A stretch of 62,132 nucleotides of DNA from Pseudomonas guariconensis (GCF_024127895.1 NZ_JAMYBK010000024.1:1-62132), one strand, 5' to 3'; shown: positions 51,737 to 60,798, counted from the first letter of the stretch. Made by a program: numbers and translations. Notes: a model not told the origin generated them from the sequence alone.

Positions 51737-53728
51737 ATGCGCTATTTGCTGATTGTGCTTCTGGGCTGCTTGCCTGTGTTCGCCGGGGCGGTCGATTTCG
51801 ACAATGCCACCCGGCACCTTCCATTGGGCAAGGCCATGCAGGTCTACGAAGACCGCGACGCCAGCGCCAGCATCGCCCAGGTCAGCTCGCCAGCCTTCGC
51901 CAGCCGCTTCCGCCTGCACCATGAGGAGGTGCTCAACGCCGGGTATTCGACCTCGGTGTTCTGGTTGAAGATCGACCTGCGCAACGTCGCGCCGCCCACT
52001 GCCGCGCCGCGCCAGTGGCTGCTCGAGCTGGCCTATCCGCCGCTGGATCACGTGGAGCTGTACCTGCCGGACGGCCAAGGTGGCTACCACTTGGCGCAGC
52101 GCACCGGCGACGCCTTGCCCTACGCCAGCCGGCAGATCCGCCAGAACAACTACCTGTTCGAGCTGCCCTTGCCCCCAGGCCAGGCGACCACCGCCTACCT
52201 GCGCCTGCAAAGCCAGGGATCGATCCAGGCTCCAGTGGCACTCTGGTCGGCCGAGGCCTACCTGGAGGACCAGCCCGCCCGCCTGTACGTGCTGGGCATG
52301 ATCTACGGCGTGCTGCTGGTGATGCTGGTGTACAACCTGTTCATCTATGTCAGCGTGCGCGATGTCAGTTACCTCTACTACATCCTCTACATCGCCTCGT
52401 TCGGGCTTTACCAGGTCTCGGTCAATGGTGCCGGCGTCGCCTACTTCTGGCCGGACAGCCCCTGGTGGGCCAATGCCGCGACGCCGCTGTTCATCGGTGC
52501 CGCTGGCCTGTTCGGCTGCCAGTTCGCCCGGCATTTCCTGCAGATGGGCACGCTCAGCCGCGGCTTCGATCGCCTGCTGCAGGGGCTGATGGCCGGTGGC
52601 GCGCTGGTCATGCTGCTGGCGGTGAGCATGCGCTACGGCATCGCCCTGCGCATGGCCACGGTGCTGGCCCTGCTGTTCACCATCAGCATCTTCAGTGCCG
52701 GGCTCTACGCATGGTGGCGTGGTCTGCGGGTGGCGCGCTGGTTCATCATCGCCTGGACCGCGTTCCTGCTGGGCGGCCTGGTCAACACCCTGATGGTGCT
52801 CGGCTACCTGCCGAATGTGTTCCTGACCATGTATGCCAGCCAGATCGGCTCCGCGCTGGAGGTGGCGCTGTTGTCGCTGGCCCTGGCCGACCGTATCAAC
52901 AGCCTGCGCGAGGAGCAGGCCCAGACCCTGCGTGACACCGGCCGTGCCCTGGAGCAGCTCAACCAGCAGCTGGCCCGCAGCAACCAGCTCAAGGACGAAT
53001 TCCTCGCCACCGTGACCCACGAGCTGCGCACGCCGATGAATGGCGTGATCGGCTCGCTGGAGCTGATGCACACCCTGCCGATGAGTGCCGAGCAGGCTCA
53101 GTACCATCGTACGGCCAGCGGTTCGGCCCAGGACATGATGGCCATGGTCGACGACATCCTCATCCTCACCGAGCTGCAGGCTGGCCGCCTGCGTGCCCAG
53201 GCGGCGCCGTTCAGCCTGCGCCGGCAGCTTCAGGAGCTGCGTGCGGGCTTCGCCGGGCGGGCCCTGGGCAAAGGGCTGTACCTGAGCCTGGATATTCCGG
53301 CCGACCTGCCGGACGAACTGATCGGGGATGCGCAGAAGCTGCTGCGCTGCCTGGCCTGCCTGGTGGACAACGGCCTGAAGTTCACCCACCAGGGCGGTGT
53401 CACGGTCCAGGTCCGTGGTCGGCGCCTGGGGCCGGACAGCCTGGCCCTGACCTTCACCGTCAGTGACAGCGGCATCGGCTTCGACGACCTGGACCAGGCG
53501 ACCCTCTACCAGCGTTTCTTCCAGGTCGATGGTTCCATGAGCCGCCGTTACGGGGGGCTGGGCATCGGGCTGTCGATCTGCCGGCAACTGGGGGAACTGA
53601 TCGGCGCCCGGCTGTCCCATGAGTCGACCCCCGGCCTGGGCAGCCGTTTCGACCTGACCCTGACCCTTGCCGTGGCCCAGGTACAGTTGCCGCCCAGCCG
53701 GGCTGCGTCGGGGATGAAGCGTTTCTAG
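51737..53728 (+). CDS. ladS: LadS-like 7TMR-DISM sensor histidine kinase without receiver domain
   Basis: 663 residues from ATG 51737. Signal peptide, periplasmic 7TMR-DISMED2 domain (about 25-170), seven membrane segments (about 190-390), coiled coil, HisKA (His428 in VTHELRTPMNG) and HATPase with the N box DNGLKFT, G box DSGIGF and GGLGIGLSIC. Position beside thiD matches P. aeruginosa ladS, whose product activates the GacS phosphorelay. That protein has a C-terminal receiver (about 795 residues in all); here the frame stops right after the ATPase domain and no receiver is coded downstream. Confidence 0.85.
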   Translation: MRYLLIVLLGCLPVFAGAVDFDNATRHLPLGKAMQVYEDRDASASIAQVSSPAFASRFRLHHEEVLNAGYSTSVFWLKIDLRNVAPPTAAPRQWLLELAYPPLDHVELYLPDGQGGYHLAQRTGDALPYASRQIRQNNYLFELPLPPGQATTAYLRLQSQGSIQAPVALWSAEAYLEDQPARLYVLGMIYGVLLVMLVYNLFIYVSVRDVSYLYYILYIASFGLYQVSVNGAGVAYFWPDSPWWANAATPLFIGAAGLFGCQFARHFLQMGTLSRGFDRLLQGLMAGGALVMLLAVSMRYGIALRMATVLALLFTISIFSAGLYAWWRGLRVARWFIIAWTAFLLGGLVNTLMVLGYLPNVFLTMYASQIGSALEVALLSLALADRINSLREEQAQTLRDTGRALEQLNQQLARSNQLKDEFLATVTHELRTPMNGVIGSLELMHTLPMSAEQAQYHRTASGSAQDMMAMVDDILILTELQAGRLRAQAAPFSLRRQLQELRAGFAGRALGKGLYLSLDIPADLPDELIGDAQKLLRCLACLVDNGLKFTHQGGVTVQVRGRRLGPDSLALTFTVSDSGIGFDDLDQATLYQRFFQVDGSMSRRYGGLGIGLSICRQLGELIGARLSHESTPGLGSRFDLTLTLAVAQVQLPPSRAASGMKRF

Positions 53729-53845
53729 CGTCCTATCGCCCTCGGCCGGCAAATGACCCCCAGTTAGTCATTTATGTCACTTTGACTGGCCGGGCAGGGA
53801 TGCTTCACTGGGGTTTCCAGGCATGACCGGATCCAGGAGCCCACG

Positions 53846-55498
53846 ATGAACCTGCACCAGTTCGCTGAAACCCACGAAGTCACCAACCAGCCGCCTGCCC
53901 TCGATGGCGCCAACCTGTACCGCCTCGACCAGCCGCTGCAGGAGTGGTCACGGCGCTTCGGGGCCGGCTGGGCCGAGTCGCGGATCGACGCTTACGGTGC
54001 CCTGGCCGGCGGCCCCTTGATGGCGGCGGGCTTCCTGGCCAATGCGCACAAGCCTGAGTTCAGCAGCCATGACCGCTATGGCCACCGTATCGACCTGGTG
54101 GAGTTCCACCCGGCCTACCATGAACTGATGCGCACGGCGGTCGAGCACGGCCTGCCGTCGTTGCCCTGGGCCGAGCCGCGACCAGGCGCCCACGTGGCAC
54201 GGGCTTCGATGACCTACCTGCACAGCCAGGCCGAGGCCGGCACCGGCTGCCCGCTGACCATGACCTTCGCTGCGGTGCCGGCCCTGCGGCTGCAACCGGA
54301 GCTGGCCGAGTACTGGCTGCCCAAGGTGCTGGCCCGCGAATACGACCCGCGCAATGTCGGCGACCGACACAAGGCCGGCGTGACCCTCGGCATGGCCATG
54401 ACCGAGAAGCAAGGCGGCACCGATGTGCGTGCCAACACCACCCGCGCCTATCCGGTCGGCACCCCAGGGCCCGGCCAGGCCTATGAACTGGTCGGTCACA
54501 AGTGGTTCTGCTCGGCGCCGATGTGCGACGCCTTCCTCACCCTGGCCCAGACCGACAAGGGCCTGAGCTGCTTCCTGCTGCCACGCCATCGCCCCGACGA
54601 CAGCCGCAACCAGTTCTACATCCAGCGCCTGAAGAACAAGCTCGGCAACTGCTCCAATGCGTCCAGCGAGGTGGAGTTCCGCGGTGCCTTGGCCTGGATG
54701 GTCGGCGAGGAAGGGCGGGGCGTGCCGACCATCATCGAGATGGTGGCCATGACCCGCTTCGACTGCATGGTCGGCTCCAGCGCCCTGATGCGCCAGGCCC
54801 TGACCCAGGCCGCGCACCATTGCGCCCACCGCAAGGTCGGCGGCCGTGTGCTGGCCGAGCAGCCGCTGATGCAGAACGTGATCGCCGACCTGGCCCTGGA
54901 AAGCGAGGCGGCGCTGGCCTTGAGCCTGCGCATGGGCCAGGCCCTGGACCAGCTGGACGATCCGCAGCAGGCGCACTTCGCCCGCCTGGTGACGGCCGTG
55001 GGCAAGTACTGGATCTGCAAGCGTGCCCCGGGGATGATCAACGAGGCCGCCGAATGCCTGGGCGGTGCCGGTTACGTCGAGGAGAGCATCCTGCCGCGGT
55101 TGTATCGCGAGGCGCCGGTGAACTCCACCTGGGAAGGCTCGGGCAACGTGCAATGCCTGGACGTGCTGCGCGCCTTGTCCAAGGAGCCTGGCGTGCTCGA
55201 CGCCTTGTTCGCCGAGCTTGGCGACGGCCATGGCGACCCGCGCCTGGCGGCGCATATCGGCAACCTCAAGGGCGCCTTCGCCGACACCGGTGATATCCAA
55301 TACCGCGCCCGCCAGCTGACCGAGGACATTGCCCTGGCCCTGCAGGCCAAGCTGTTGCTGGAGGCGGGCAACGCGGTGGTCAGCGATGCCTTCATCGGTA
55401 GCCGTCTGGCGGGGGGCGGCAGGGTCTATGGCGCGCTGCCGCGAGGTGTCGACGTCGAGGCGCTGGTGGCCCGGGCGACGCCTGCCTGGCCGCTCTGA
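53846..55498 (+). CDS. aidB: AidB-family acyl-CoA dehydrogenase
   Basis: 550 residues. Closely resembles E. coli AidB: NQPPALDGANLY start, MTFAAVPALRL, GMAMTEKQGGTDVRANTTRA flavin-binding part, and VNSTWEGSGNVQCLDVLR. AidB is a flavoprotein of the adaptive response to alkylation that binds DNA. No ada or alkB lies nearby, though a 3-methyladenine glycosylase is encoded 32 kb to the left. Confidence 0.92.
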   Translation: MNLHQFAETHEVTNQPPALDGANLYRLDQPLQEWSRRFGAGWAESRIDAYGALAGGPLMAAGFLANAHKPEFSSHDRYGHRIDLVEFHPAYHELMRTAVEHGLPSLPWAEPRPGAHVARASMTYLHSQAEAGTGCPLTMTFAAVPALRLQPELAEYWLPKVLAREYDPRNVGDRHKAGVTLGMAMTEKQGGTDVRANTTRAYPVGTPGPGQAYELVGHKWFCSAPMCDAFLTLAQTDKGLSCFLLPRHRPDDSRNQFYIQRLKNKLGNCSNASSEVEFRGALAWMVGEEGRGVPTIIEMVAMTRFDCMVGSSALMRQALTQAAHHCAHRKVGGRVLAEQPLMQNVIADLALESEAALALSLRMGQALDQLDDPQQAHFARLVTAVGKYWICKRAPGMINEAAECLGGAGYVEESILPRLYREAPVNSTWEGSGNVQCLDVLRALSKEPGVLDALFAELGDGHGDPRLAAHIGNLKGAFADTGDIQYRARQLTEDIALALQAKLLLEAGNAVVSDAFIGSRLAGGGRVYGALPRGVDVEALVARATPAWPL

Positions 55499-55621
55499 GA
55501 CGCCCCGTCGCGGGCAGGCTAGCTCCCCCGCGAAGAGGGCAACGCCGCTCCATGGGGATGTATTTGCCTTCGAACGCAGGCAAGATGGAGCCATGCATGC
55601 CCAGAAGACAGGAAGCCCAGC

Positions 55622-57085
55622 GTGAGCCAAGCGTTTGTAGTCGTTGATACCCCTGAACAGGCCGTCGACCGTCTGGCGGCCTTGCATGAACAGGCTACCG
55701 GGGCCCTCAGCCAGGCCCTCAAGCGCTACCTGAAGGACCGCACCGAGCCGGACGACGACCAGCGCGCGCTGTTTCGCTACCCGGCCCTGCGCCTGACCTA
55801 CTACAGCCAGGGCGAGGTCGCCGCCACCACCCGGGCCTATGCCAAGGTCCAGGTGGCCGGCACCTACAGCGTCACCATCACCCAGCCGGCGGCCTTCCGT
55901 GGCTATCTGCTGGAGCAACTGCGGCCGCTGATGCACGACTACACCGTGACCCTCGAAGTCGGTGTCAGCGAGCAGAACATCCCTTACCCCTACGTGGTCG
56001 ACCAGGGCGACGAGCTGGCCGGCAGCGGCATCACCGCCGCGGAGCTGGCGCGGGTCTTCCCCAGCACCGACCTGTCGGCGGCCACCGACAACATCGCCGA
56101 TGGCCTGTACGACTGGGGCAGCGCCGAAACCCTGCCGCTGGCGCTGTTCGACGCCGCCCGCGTAGACTTCTCCCTGCGTCGCCTGGTGCACTACACCGGC
56201 AGCGACTGGCGCCATGTGCAGCCCTGGATCCTGCTGACCAACTACCACCGCTACGTCGACCAGTTCATCGGCCATGGCCTGGAGCAACTGCGCGACGATC
56301 CGCGCTTCGTGCGCATGGTGCTGCCGGGCAACGTGGTGATCGAGAAGGGCATGGACGATGGCGAGACCCAGGCCCTGGTGGCCAGCGTGGTCTGGCACCG
56401 CTACCAGATGCCGGCCTACCACCTGATCGCCGCGGACGGCGATGGGGTTACCCTGGTCAACATCGGGGTCGGCCCGTCCAACGCCAAGAACATCACCGAC
56501 CACTTGGCCGTGCTGCGCCCGCACTGCTGGCTGATGATCGGCCACTGCGGCGGCCTGCGCCAGTCGCAGACCATCGGCGACTACGTGCTGGCCCACGCCT
56601 ACATGCGCCGTGATGGCATCCTCGACCGGGTGGTGCCGCCGAACATCCCCATCCCGGCGCTGGCCGAAGTGCAGCTGGCGCTGCAGGAGGCGGCGGCGCA
56701 GGTCACCGGCGAACGCGGCGAGCAATTGAAGAAGCGCCTGCGCACCGGCACCGTGCTGACCTACGACGACCGCAACTGGGAACTGCGCTGGGCCCAGGAG
56801 CGGCCGCTGATCAACCTGTCCCGTGCCGTGGCGGTGGACATGGAAAGCGGCACCATCGCTGCCCAGGGTTATCGCCTGCGTGTGCCGTATGGCACCTTGC
56901 TGTGCGTCTCGGACAAGCCGTTGCACAGCGAGATCAAGCTGCCCGGTTCGGCCAATGCCTTCTACAACCGCGCCGTCAGCCAGCACCTGAAGATTGGCAT
57001 CGCCGCCCTCGACCTGCTGCGTACCGAGCTCAATTCGCTGCACTCGCGTAAACTGCGCAGCTTCGACGAGCCGCCGTTCCGCTGA
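55622..57085 (+). CDS. amn: AMP nucleosidase
   Basis: 487 residues, full length, apparently with a GTG start at 55622. Splits AMP to adenine and ribose 5-phosphate, lowering AMP under energy stress. N-terminal AMNp domain (NIPYPYVVDQGDEL) and a C-terminal phosphorylase fold (VNIGVGPSNAKNITDHLAVLRP, AVDMESGTIAAQGYRLRVPYG). It precedes rluE by 6 bp. Confidence 0.95.
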   Translation: MSQAFVVVDTPEQAVDRLAALHEQATGALSQALKRYLKDRTEPDDDQRALFRYPALRLTYYSQGEVAATTRAYAKVQVAGTYSVTITQPAAFRGYLLEQLRPLMHDYTVTLEVGVSEQNIPYPYVVDQGDELAGSGITAAELARVFPSTDLSAATDNIADGLYDWGSAETLPLALFDAARVDFSLRRLVHYTGSDWRHVQPWILLTNYHRYVDQFIGHGLEQLRDDPRFVRMVLPGNVVIEKGMDDGETQALVASVVWHRYQMPAYHLIAADGDGVTLVNIGVGPSNAKNITDHLAVLRPHCWLMIGHCGGLRQSQTIGDYVLAHAYMRRDGILDRVVPPNIPIPALAEVQLALQEAAAQVTGERGEQLKKRLRTGTVLTYDDRNWELRWAQERPLINLSRAVAVDMESGTIAAQGYRLRVPYGTLLCVSDKPLHSEIKLPGSANAFYNRAVSQHLKIGIAALDLLRTELNSLHSRKLRSFDEPPFR

Positions 57086-57091
57086 GGATCC

Positions 57092-57721
57092 ATGTCCCTG
57101 CCACCCCGTTCCAAGCCACGCCGCCCCCCGGTGCGGCCTGCCGGTCCAAGGCGCCAACCCAAGGCGCCACCGGCCGAGCCCCGCCTGATCCTGTTCAACA
57201 AGCCGTTCGACGTGCTGACCCAGTTCAGCGACGGCGAAGGGCGCGCCACGCTCAAGGACTACATCGATATCCCGGGTGTCTACCCGGCCGGGCGCCTGGA
57301 TCGCGACAGCGAAGGCCTGTTGCTGCTGACCAATGACGGCCGCCTGCAGGCGCGCATCGCCGACCCGAAGCACAAACTGGCGAAAACCTACTGGGTACAG
57401 GTGGAAGGCGAGCCTAGCGAAGAGCAGCTACAGCGCCTGCGTGACGGTGTCGAACTCAATGACGGGCCGACCCTGCCAGCCGAGGCGCGTCGCCTGGACG
57501 AGCCTGACTTGTGGCCGCGCAACCCGCCGGTGCGGTTTCGCAAGAGCGTGCCGACCCATTGGCTGGAACTGGTGATCCGTGAGGGGCGTAACCGCCAGGT
57601 GCGGCGCATGACGGCGGCGGTAGGGTTGCCCACCTTGCGCCTGGTGCGGGTGCGGATTGGCGACTGGACGATCGAGGGGCTGGAGCAGGGCTGCTGGCGC
57701 GAAGTCTCGCCGAAGGTTTGA
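57092..57721 (+). CDS. rluE: 23S rRNA pseudouridine(2457) synthase
   Basis: 209 residues. A basic, Pro-rich N-terminal extension (about 30 residues) precedes the RsuA/RluE catalytic domain. Catalytic Asp in PAGRLDRDSEGLLLLTNDG and the end motif IREGRNRQVRRMTAAVGLPTLRLVR. Lacks an S4 domain, consistent with RluE. Cotranscribed with amn. Confidence 0.93.
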   Translation: MSLPPRSKPRRPPVRPAGPRRQPKAPPAEPRLILFNKPFDVLTQFSDGEGRATLKDYIDIPGVYPAGRLDRDSEGLLLLTNDGRLQARIADPKHKLAKTYWVQVEGEPSEEQLQRLRDGVELNDGPTLPAEARRLDEPDLWPRNPPVRFRKSVPTHWLELVIREGRNRQVRRMTAAVGLPTLRLVRVRIGDWTIEGLEQGCWREVSPKV

Positions 57722-57771
57722 GACGGAGGTAAGCCCCAAAGCACCGCTTGATGTGCATCGGCGCAAAGCCG

Positions 57772-57975
57772 CTAGACCCCTTCCAGGAACCCCACCACCA
57801 CGCTCTTGATGATGAAGGCGAGCACGCCCAGGCCCAGGACGAAGAACAGGATCAGGGTGCCGAAACGGCCCGCCTTGGACTTCTTCGCCAGGTCCCAGAC
57901 GATGAAGCCCATGAAGCCGATCAACACGGTGACGAGGACGATCATCATCCATTCTTCGAATACTGCAGGATCCAT
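57772..57975 (-). CDS. DUF2788 small membrane protein
   Basis: 67 residues. Two membrane segments (about 10-27 and 41-60) separated by a basic loop (AKKSKAGRF). Matches the short DUF2788 family, whose function is unknown. Probably cotranscribed with the Lrp gene 53 bp upstream. Confidence 0.85.
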   Translation of the reverse strand: MDPAVFEEWMMIVLVTVLIGFMGFIVWDLAKKSKAGRFGTLILFFVLGLGVLAFIIKSVVVGFLEGV

Positions 57976-58028
57976 CGGTGTTCTCCAGGCAGGCTGAGCG
58001 CCCGATCATACACCGGGCGCCGGGGCGG

Positions 58029-58505
58029 TCAACGCAGGTGGGTCAGGGGCAGCTCGGTGCTGGCCAGGACTTGGTTGAGGACGAAGCTCGAGCGCACGCT
58101 GGTGACGCCCTCGATGCGGGTCAGGCTGCCTAGCAGCAGTTTCTGGTAGTGGTCCATGTCCGGCACCACCACCTTGAGCTGGTAGTCGGCATCCATACCG
58201 GTGACCAGGCTGCACTCCAGAACCTGGGGCAGGCTGCGGATGGCCGCCTCGAAAGCCTCGAAGCGCTCGGGAGTGTGTCGGTCCATGCCGATCAGCACGT
58301 AGGCCGTGAGGCTCAGGCCGAGTTTCTTGCGATCCAGCAGCGCCACCTGGCGCGAGATGTAGCCGTCGTCTTCCAGTTGCTTGACCCGCCGCGAGCAAGG
58401 GGAGGGGGACAGGCCGATGCGTTCGGCCAGTTCCTGGTTGGAGATACGCGCATCGCGCTGCAATTCGGCGAGGATGCTCAGGTCATAGCGGTCGAGCTTG
58501 CTCAT
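58029..58505 (-). CDS. Lrp/AsnC-family regulator
   Basis: 158 residues. N-terminal HTH (LDRYDLSILAELQRDARISNQELAERIGLSPSPCSRRVKQLE region) and a C-terminal RAM/AsnC effector domain (YVLIGMDRHTPERFEAFE, GMDADYQLKVVVPDMDHY). It probably senses an amino acid; the neighbouring genes do not reveal which. Its start faces the candidate small RNA region, with an inverted repeat GGATTGC...GCAATCC (58526-58598) that could hold its operator. Confidence 0.93.
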   Translation of the reverse strand: MSKLDRYDLSILAELQRDARISNQELAERIGLSPSPCSRRVKQLEDDGYISRQVALLDRKKLGLSLTAYVLIGMDRHTPERFEAFEAAIRSLPQVLECSLVTGMDADYQLKVVVPDMDHYQKLLLGSLTRIEGVTSVRSSFVLNQVLASTELPLTHLR

Positions 58506-58525
58506 GGAGGGGACCTTTTCTGTTC

Positions 58526-58598
58526 GGATTGCTGAGGATTATCGATCCAGGGTGAAAAATTGCGCAAGTGCTATTTATCAGAGCAATATTCGCAATCC
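58526..58598. promoter_or_regulatory. A/T-rich region with inverted repeat between lrp gene and candidate sRNA
   Basis: GGATTGC (58526-58532) and GCAATCC (58592-58598) enclose A/T-rich sequence including GTGAAAAATTGCGC and TATTTATCAG. Lrp-type proteins bind such regions and often autoregulate; the assignment is inference. Confidence 0.4.
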
Positions 58599-58599
58599 T

Positions 58600-58819
58600 C
58601 TGCTGCGGTGCTTCCCGTATCTTTATCCACAGAATCACTGCCCGGACTTCAGTCCACGGCGACAGGCCCCAGGAGGGCCGTCGCGGCCAGGCCATCCAAC
58701 AGGACCCGCCAGGCCCCCGGGCTACGCACCGTCCAGAAGACGGCGTGAGGTGAGCCGGCGCCACAAGTGCCGAGCACGGACGACAATTCCCAGAGGGAGG
58801 CCAATGGCCTCCCTTTTTT
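58600..58819 (+). ncRNA. Candidate structured small RNA
   Basis: A gap of about 350 bp without a gene ends in a strong rightward terminator. Within it are a hairpin GCGAC-a-GGCCC-CAGGA-GGGCC-GTCGC (58659-58684) that shows GGA in the loop, and CCGTC-CAGAA-GACGG (58729-58743). Further GGA triplets occur in CCCGGACTT, ACAGGACCC and CACGGACGA. No open frame looks real. The 5' end is not defined, and no GacA box is seen upstream. It could be a free-standing sRNA, possibly a binder of CsrA/RsmA-type proteins; this is inference. Confidence 0.45.
58795..58819 (+). terminator. Strong intrinsic terminator
   Basis: GGGAGGCC-AAT-GGCCTCCC followed by TTTTTT. No protein gene precedes it on this strand for more than 1 kb, which supports a small RNA upstream. 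Confidence 0.9.
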
Positions 58820-58858
58820 CATGGGCGCGAGCTTGGCGTCATAGGCTGCACGATTGCA

Positions 58859-59728
58859 TCAAACTGGATCGGCATGCACCAACACATCCGCCCTCGGATA
58901 ACGCTGGCGGATCGCTTGCGACGCCTGCTCGCACAGCTCATGGGCCTCATGCAGCGGCAACTCGCCAGGCAGCTCCAGGTGCAATTGGACGAACCAGTGG
59001 CTACCCGACACCCGCGTGCGCAAGTCGTGGGCGCCCCTGACCCCGGGGATGGCGCATGCCAGCTCGAGCATGCGCTCGCCGATGTCGGCCGGCAGCTCCT
59101 TGTCCATCAGGATCGCTGTGCTCTCGCGGGCGATCTGGGTGGCGCTCCAGAGGATGTAGAAGGCAATCCCCAGGCCGAACACGGCATCCAGCTGCGGCCA
59201 GCCGAAGCGAGCCAGCAGCAGGGCCAGCAGGATGCTGCCGTTGAGCAGCAGGTCGGAGCGGTAGTGCAGCGAGTCGGCGCGCACCGCTGTGGAACCGGTG
59301 GCGCGGATGACCTTGCGCTGGAAGGCCAGCAGGGCCAGGGTCAGGACCAGCGAGAGTAACATCACGCCGATGCCGGTGGCTGTGTCGCCCAACGGCTGCG
59401 GCGACTGCAGGCGCTCGACCGCCTGCACCCCGACCAGCACCGCGCTGACCCCGACGAACAGCGCCTGCGCCATGCCGGCCAGGGCCTCGGCCTTGCCATG
59501 GCCGAAGCGGTGGTCGTCGTCCGCCGGGCGCAAGGCATAGTGTACGGCGAGCAGGTTGAGGAAGGAGGCCACGGCGTCCAGCGCCGAGTCGGTCAGGCCC
59601 GCCAGCAGGCTGACCGAGCCGCTCAGCCACCAGGCCACTGCCTTGCTCAGCACCAGGATGCCGGCCACCGCGAGCGAAGCACGGGTGGCCAGGCGCAGCA
59701 GGTGTCGATGTTCGGCGGGTTGGGTCAT
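58859..59728 (-). CDS. fieF: Cation diffusion facilitator (FieF/YiiP family)
   Basis: 289 residues. Six membrane segments and a C-terminal cytoplasmic domain. Metal-site residues: Asp-x3-Asp in GLTDSALDAVAS (segment 2), His-x3-Asp in SLHYRSDLL (segment 5), and DDDHRFGHGKAEALA in the loop. Exports divalent cations (Zn, Fe, Cd) in exchange for protons. Metal choice cannot be read with certainty. Confidence 0.92.
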   Translation of the reverse strand: MTQPAEHRHLLRLATRASLAVAGILVLSKAVAWWLSGSVSLLAGLTDSALDAVASFLNLLAVHYALRPADDDHRFGHGKAEALAGMAQALFVGVSAVLVGVQAVERLQSPQPLGDTATGIGVMLLSLVLTLALLAFQRKVIRATGSTAVRADSLHYRSDLLLNGSILLALLLARFGWPQLDAVFGLGIAFYILWSATQIARESTAILMDKELPADIGERMLELACAIPGVRGAHDLRTRVSGSHWFVQLHLELPGELPLHEAHELCEQASQAIRQRYPRADVLVHADPV

Positions 59729-59747
59729 GCCGCGGGTGTCGTCCTTG

Positions 59748-60167
59748 TCAGGCGGCCGGTACCAGGCCGTAGGCGGCCAGTTGCTCGACGCTGCCGCGGT
59801 GCTGGATCAGCCGCGGGTCGTTCAGCGGCAGGCGCTGGCCCAGTTCGCTTTCGAGAATAGCCTGCAGCCTGGTGTTGTCGACCCGGCCGTCGGCGTCGAT
59901 GGCGGGCTTGAGCTTGGCAGGGTCGACTTGGGCGGTGTGGCCCCCTGGGTAGTAGATGGCGCCCGTGGCGAAGTCGATGCCGAAGGCGATCAGGCCGGGA
60001 ATGACATAGAAAAGAATACCGATGGCGTCCATGGCGGCGACAACAGGGTCGATCTTGCCTTCGATCTGACCGCGACGGTCTGGGTAGAACAAGGTGCCGC
60101 AGGCCGTCAGCTGGATCAGCAAGGTGGCGATGAGTGCGCCACCGATGACGCGGGAATGGATGCGCAT
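59748..60167 (-). CDS. Small lipoprotein of unknown function
   Basis: 139 residues from ATG 60167 with TCGGAGA upstream. The lipobox LLIQLTAC places the lipid at Cys23. A hydrophobic segment (AIGILFYVIPGLIAFGIDF) and YYPGG follow, and the C-terminal part is polar and helical. Resembles short YceK-like lipoproteins but I cannot assign a family with confidence. It lies upstream of fieF on the same strand, 19 bp away. Confidence 0.75.
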   Translation of the reverse strand: MRIHSRVIGGALIATLLIQLTACGTLFYPDRRGQIEGKIDPVVAAMDAIGILFYVIPGLIAFGIDFATGAIYYPGGHTAQVDPAKLKPAIDADGRVDNTRLQAILESELGQRLPLNDPRLIQHRGSVEQLAAYGLVPAA

Positions 60168-60499
60168 TTGAATCTCCGAAAAGTAACCACGAAGGGGCAG
60201 GCCAAAACGCCTGCGCCTGCTACTAAGACCATGGCAGGGCAGGCCCGGTTCGCCGTTATACGCGGGCGATGGTTCCAGGGCCATCATGATTTCATTACCA
60301 ATCGATGCCGTTCTGCCTGCCCTTGGCGGCTCTCGGACACGGCGAGGCTGTGCACCTGCAAAGAGCGGAAACATCAGCCCAGCTGAGAAATCTTTTTTAG
60401 TAACGACACACGAATGGCGTTGGCATGTACTGGGGGGCAAGTGTGCGGGTAGGTCTACCTGGATATTATTTTATGATAATGAAATTGTCACCCAGTAAT

Positions 60500-60798
60500 C
60501 GCAGGTTCTAATTGTCTGCTCATCAATGTTTAACTGGGTTTTACATTGTTTTTGTGCGGGTATTGACAAGTTGAACTTTTTCTTTGACACCGGTTTTTTG
60601 ATTGCTAGTATCCCCGCAAGCGACCCGTTATTTAGTGTGCTTGAGAAGTCCGATCGCGACGGGTTTACGCTGACCTCTTGCACCTTTTACAAGTGTGCTC
60701 GGGACGCTTGGAGAAAGGGCGCGAACCCCGATGACGGGTAACAGACAGGGAGTCTCTAAGGTGATCAGGTCCCTCTGCGAACGCAGGTTCTATTGTCT
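60500..60798. repeat. Direct repeat CGCAGGTTCT(A)ATTGTCT
   Basis: CGCAGGTTCTAATTGTCT at 60500-60517 recurs as CGCAGGTTCTATTGTCT at 60782-60798, with one base deleted. The two copies bracket the consensus promoter. Confidence 0.6.
60584..60611 (+). promoter_or_regulatory. Sigma-70 promoter upstream of the adhesin
   Basis: TTGACA (60584-60589), a 16-bp spacer and TAGTAT (60606-60611). The best sigma-70 match seen in the window. The predicted start near 60618 gives either a 420-nt adhesin leader or a short RNA ending near 60930. Confidence 0.7.

Noticed and set aside
58526..58600. GacA-controlled Rsm RNA promoter
   Set aside because: No TGTAAG-N6-CTTACA box is present upstream of the candidate sRNA, so it is not called a classical RsmX/Y/Z gene.
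58498..59040. Protein gene on the plus strand between the lrp gene and fieF
   Set aside because: The frame is Arg/Pro-rich, crosses a strong terminator and runs into the fieF gene on the opposite strand.
60465..60490. Fur box (TTATGATAATGAAATTGTCA)
   Set aside because: Only the first half matches the GATAATGATAATCATTATC consensus, so it is probably just A/T-rich sequence.
60526..60741. Small protein gene (71 residues) in the adhesin leader
   Set aside because: No RBS, composition unlike a protein (many Phe/Cys), and it overlaps the consensus promoter.
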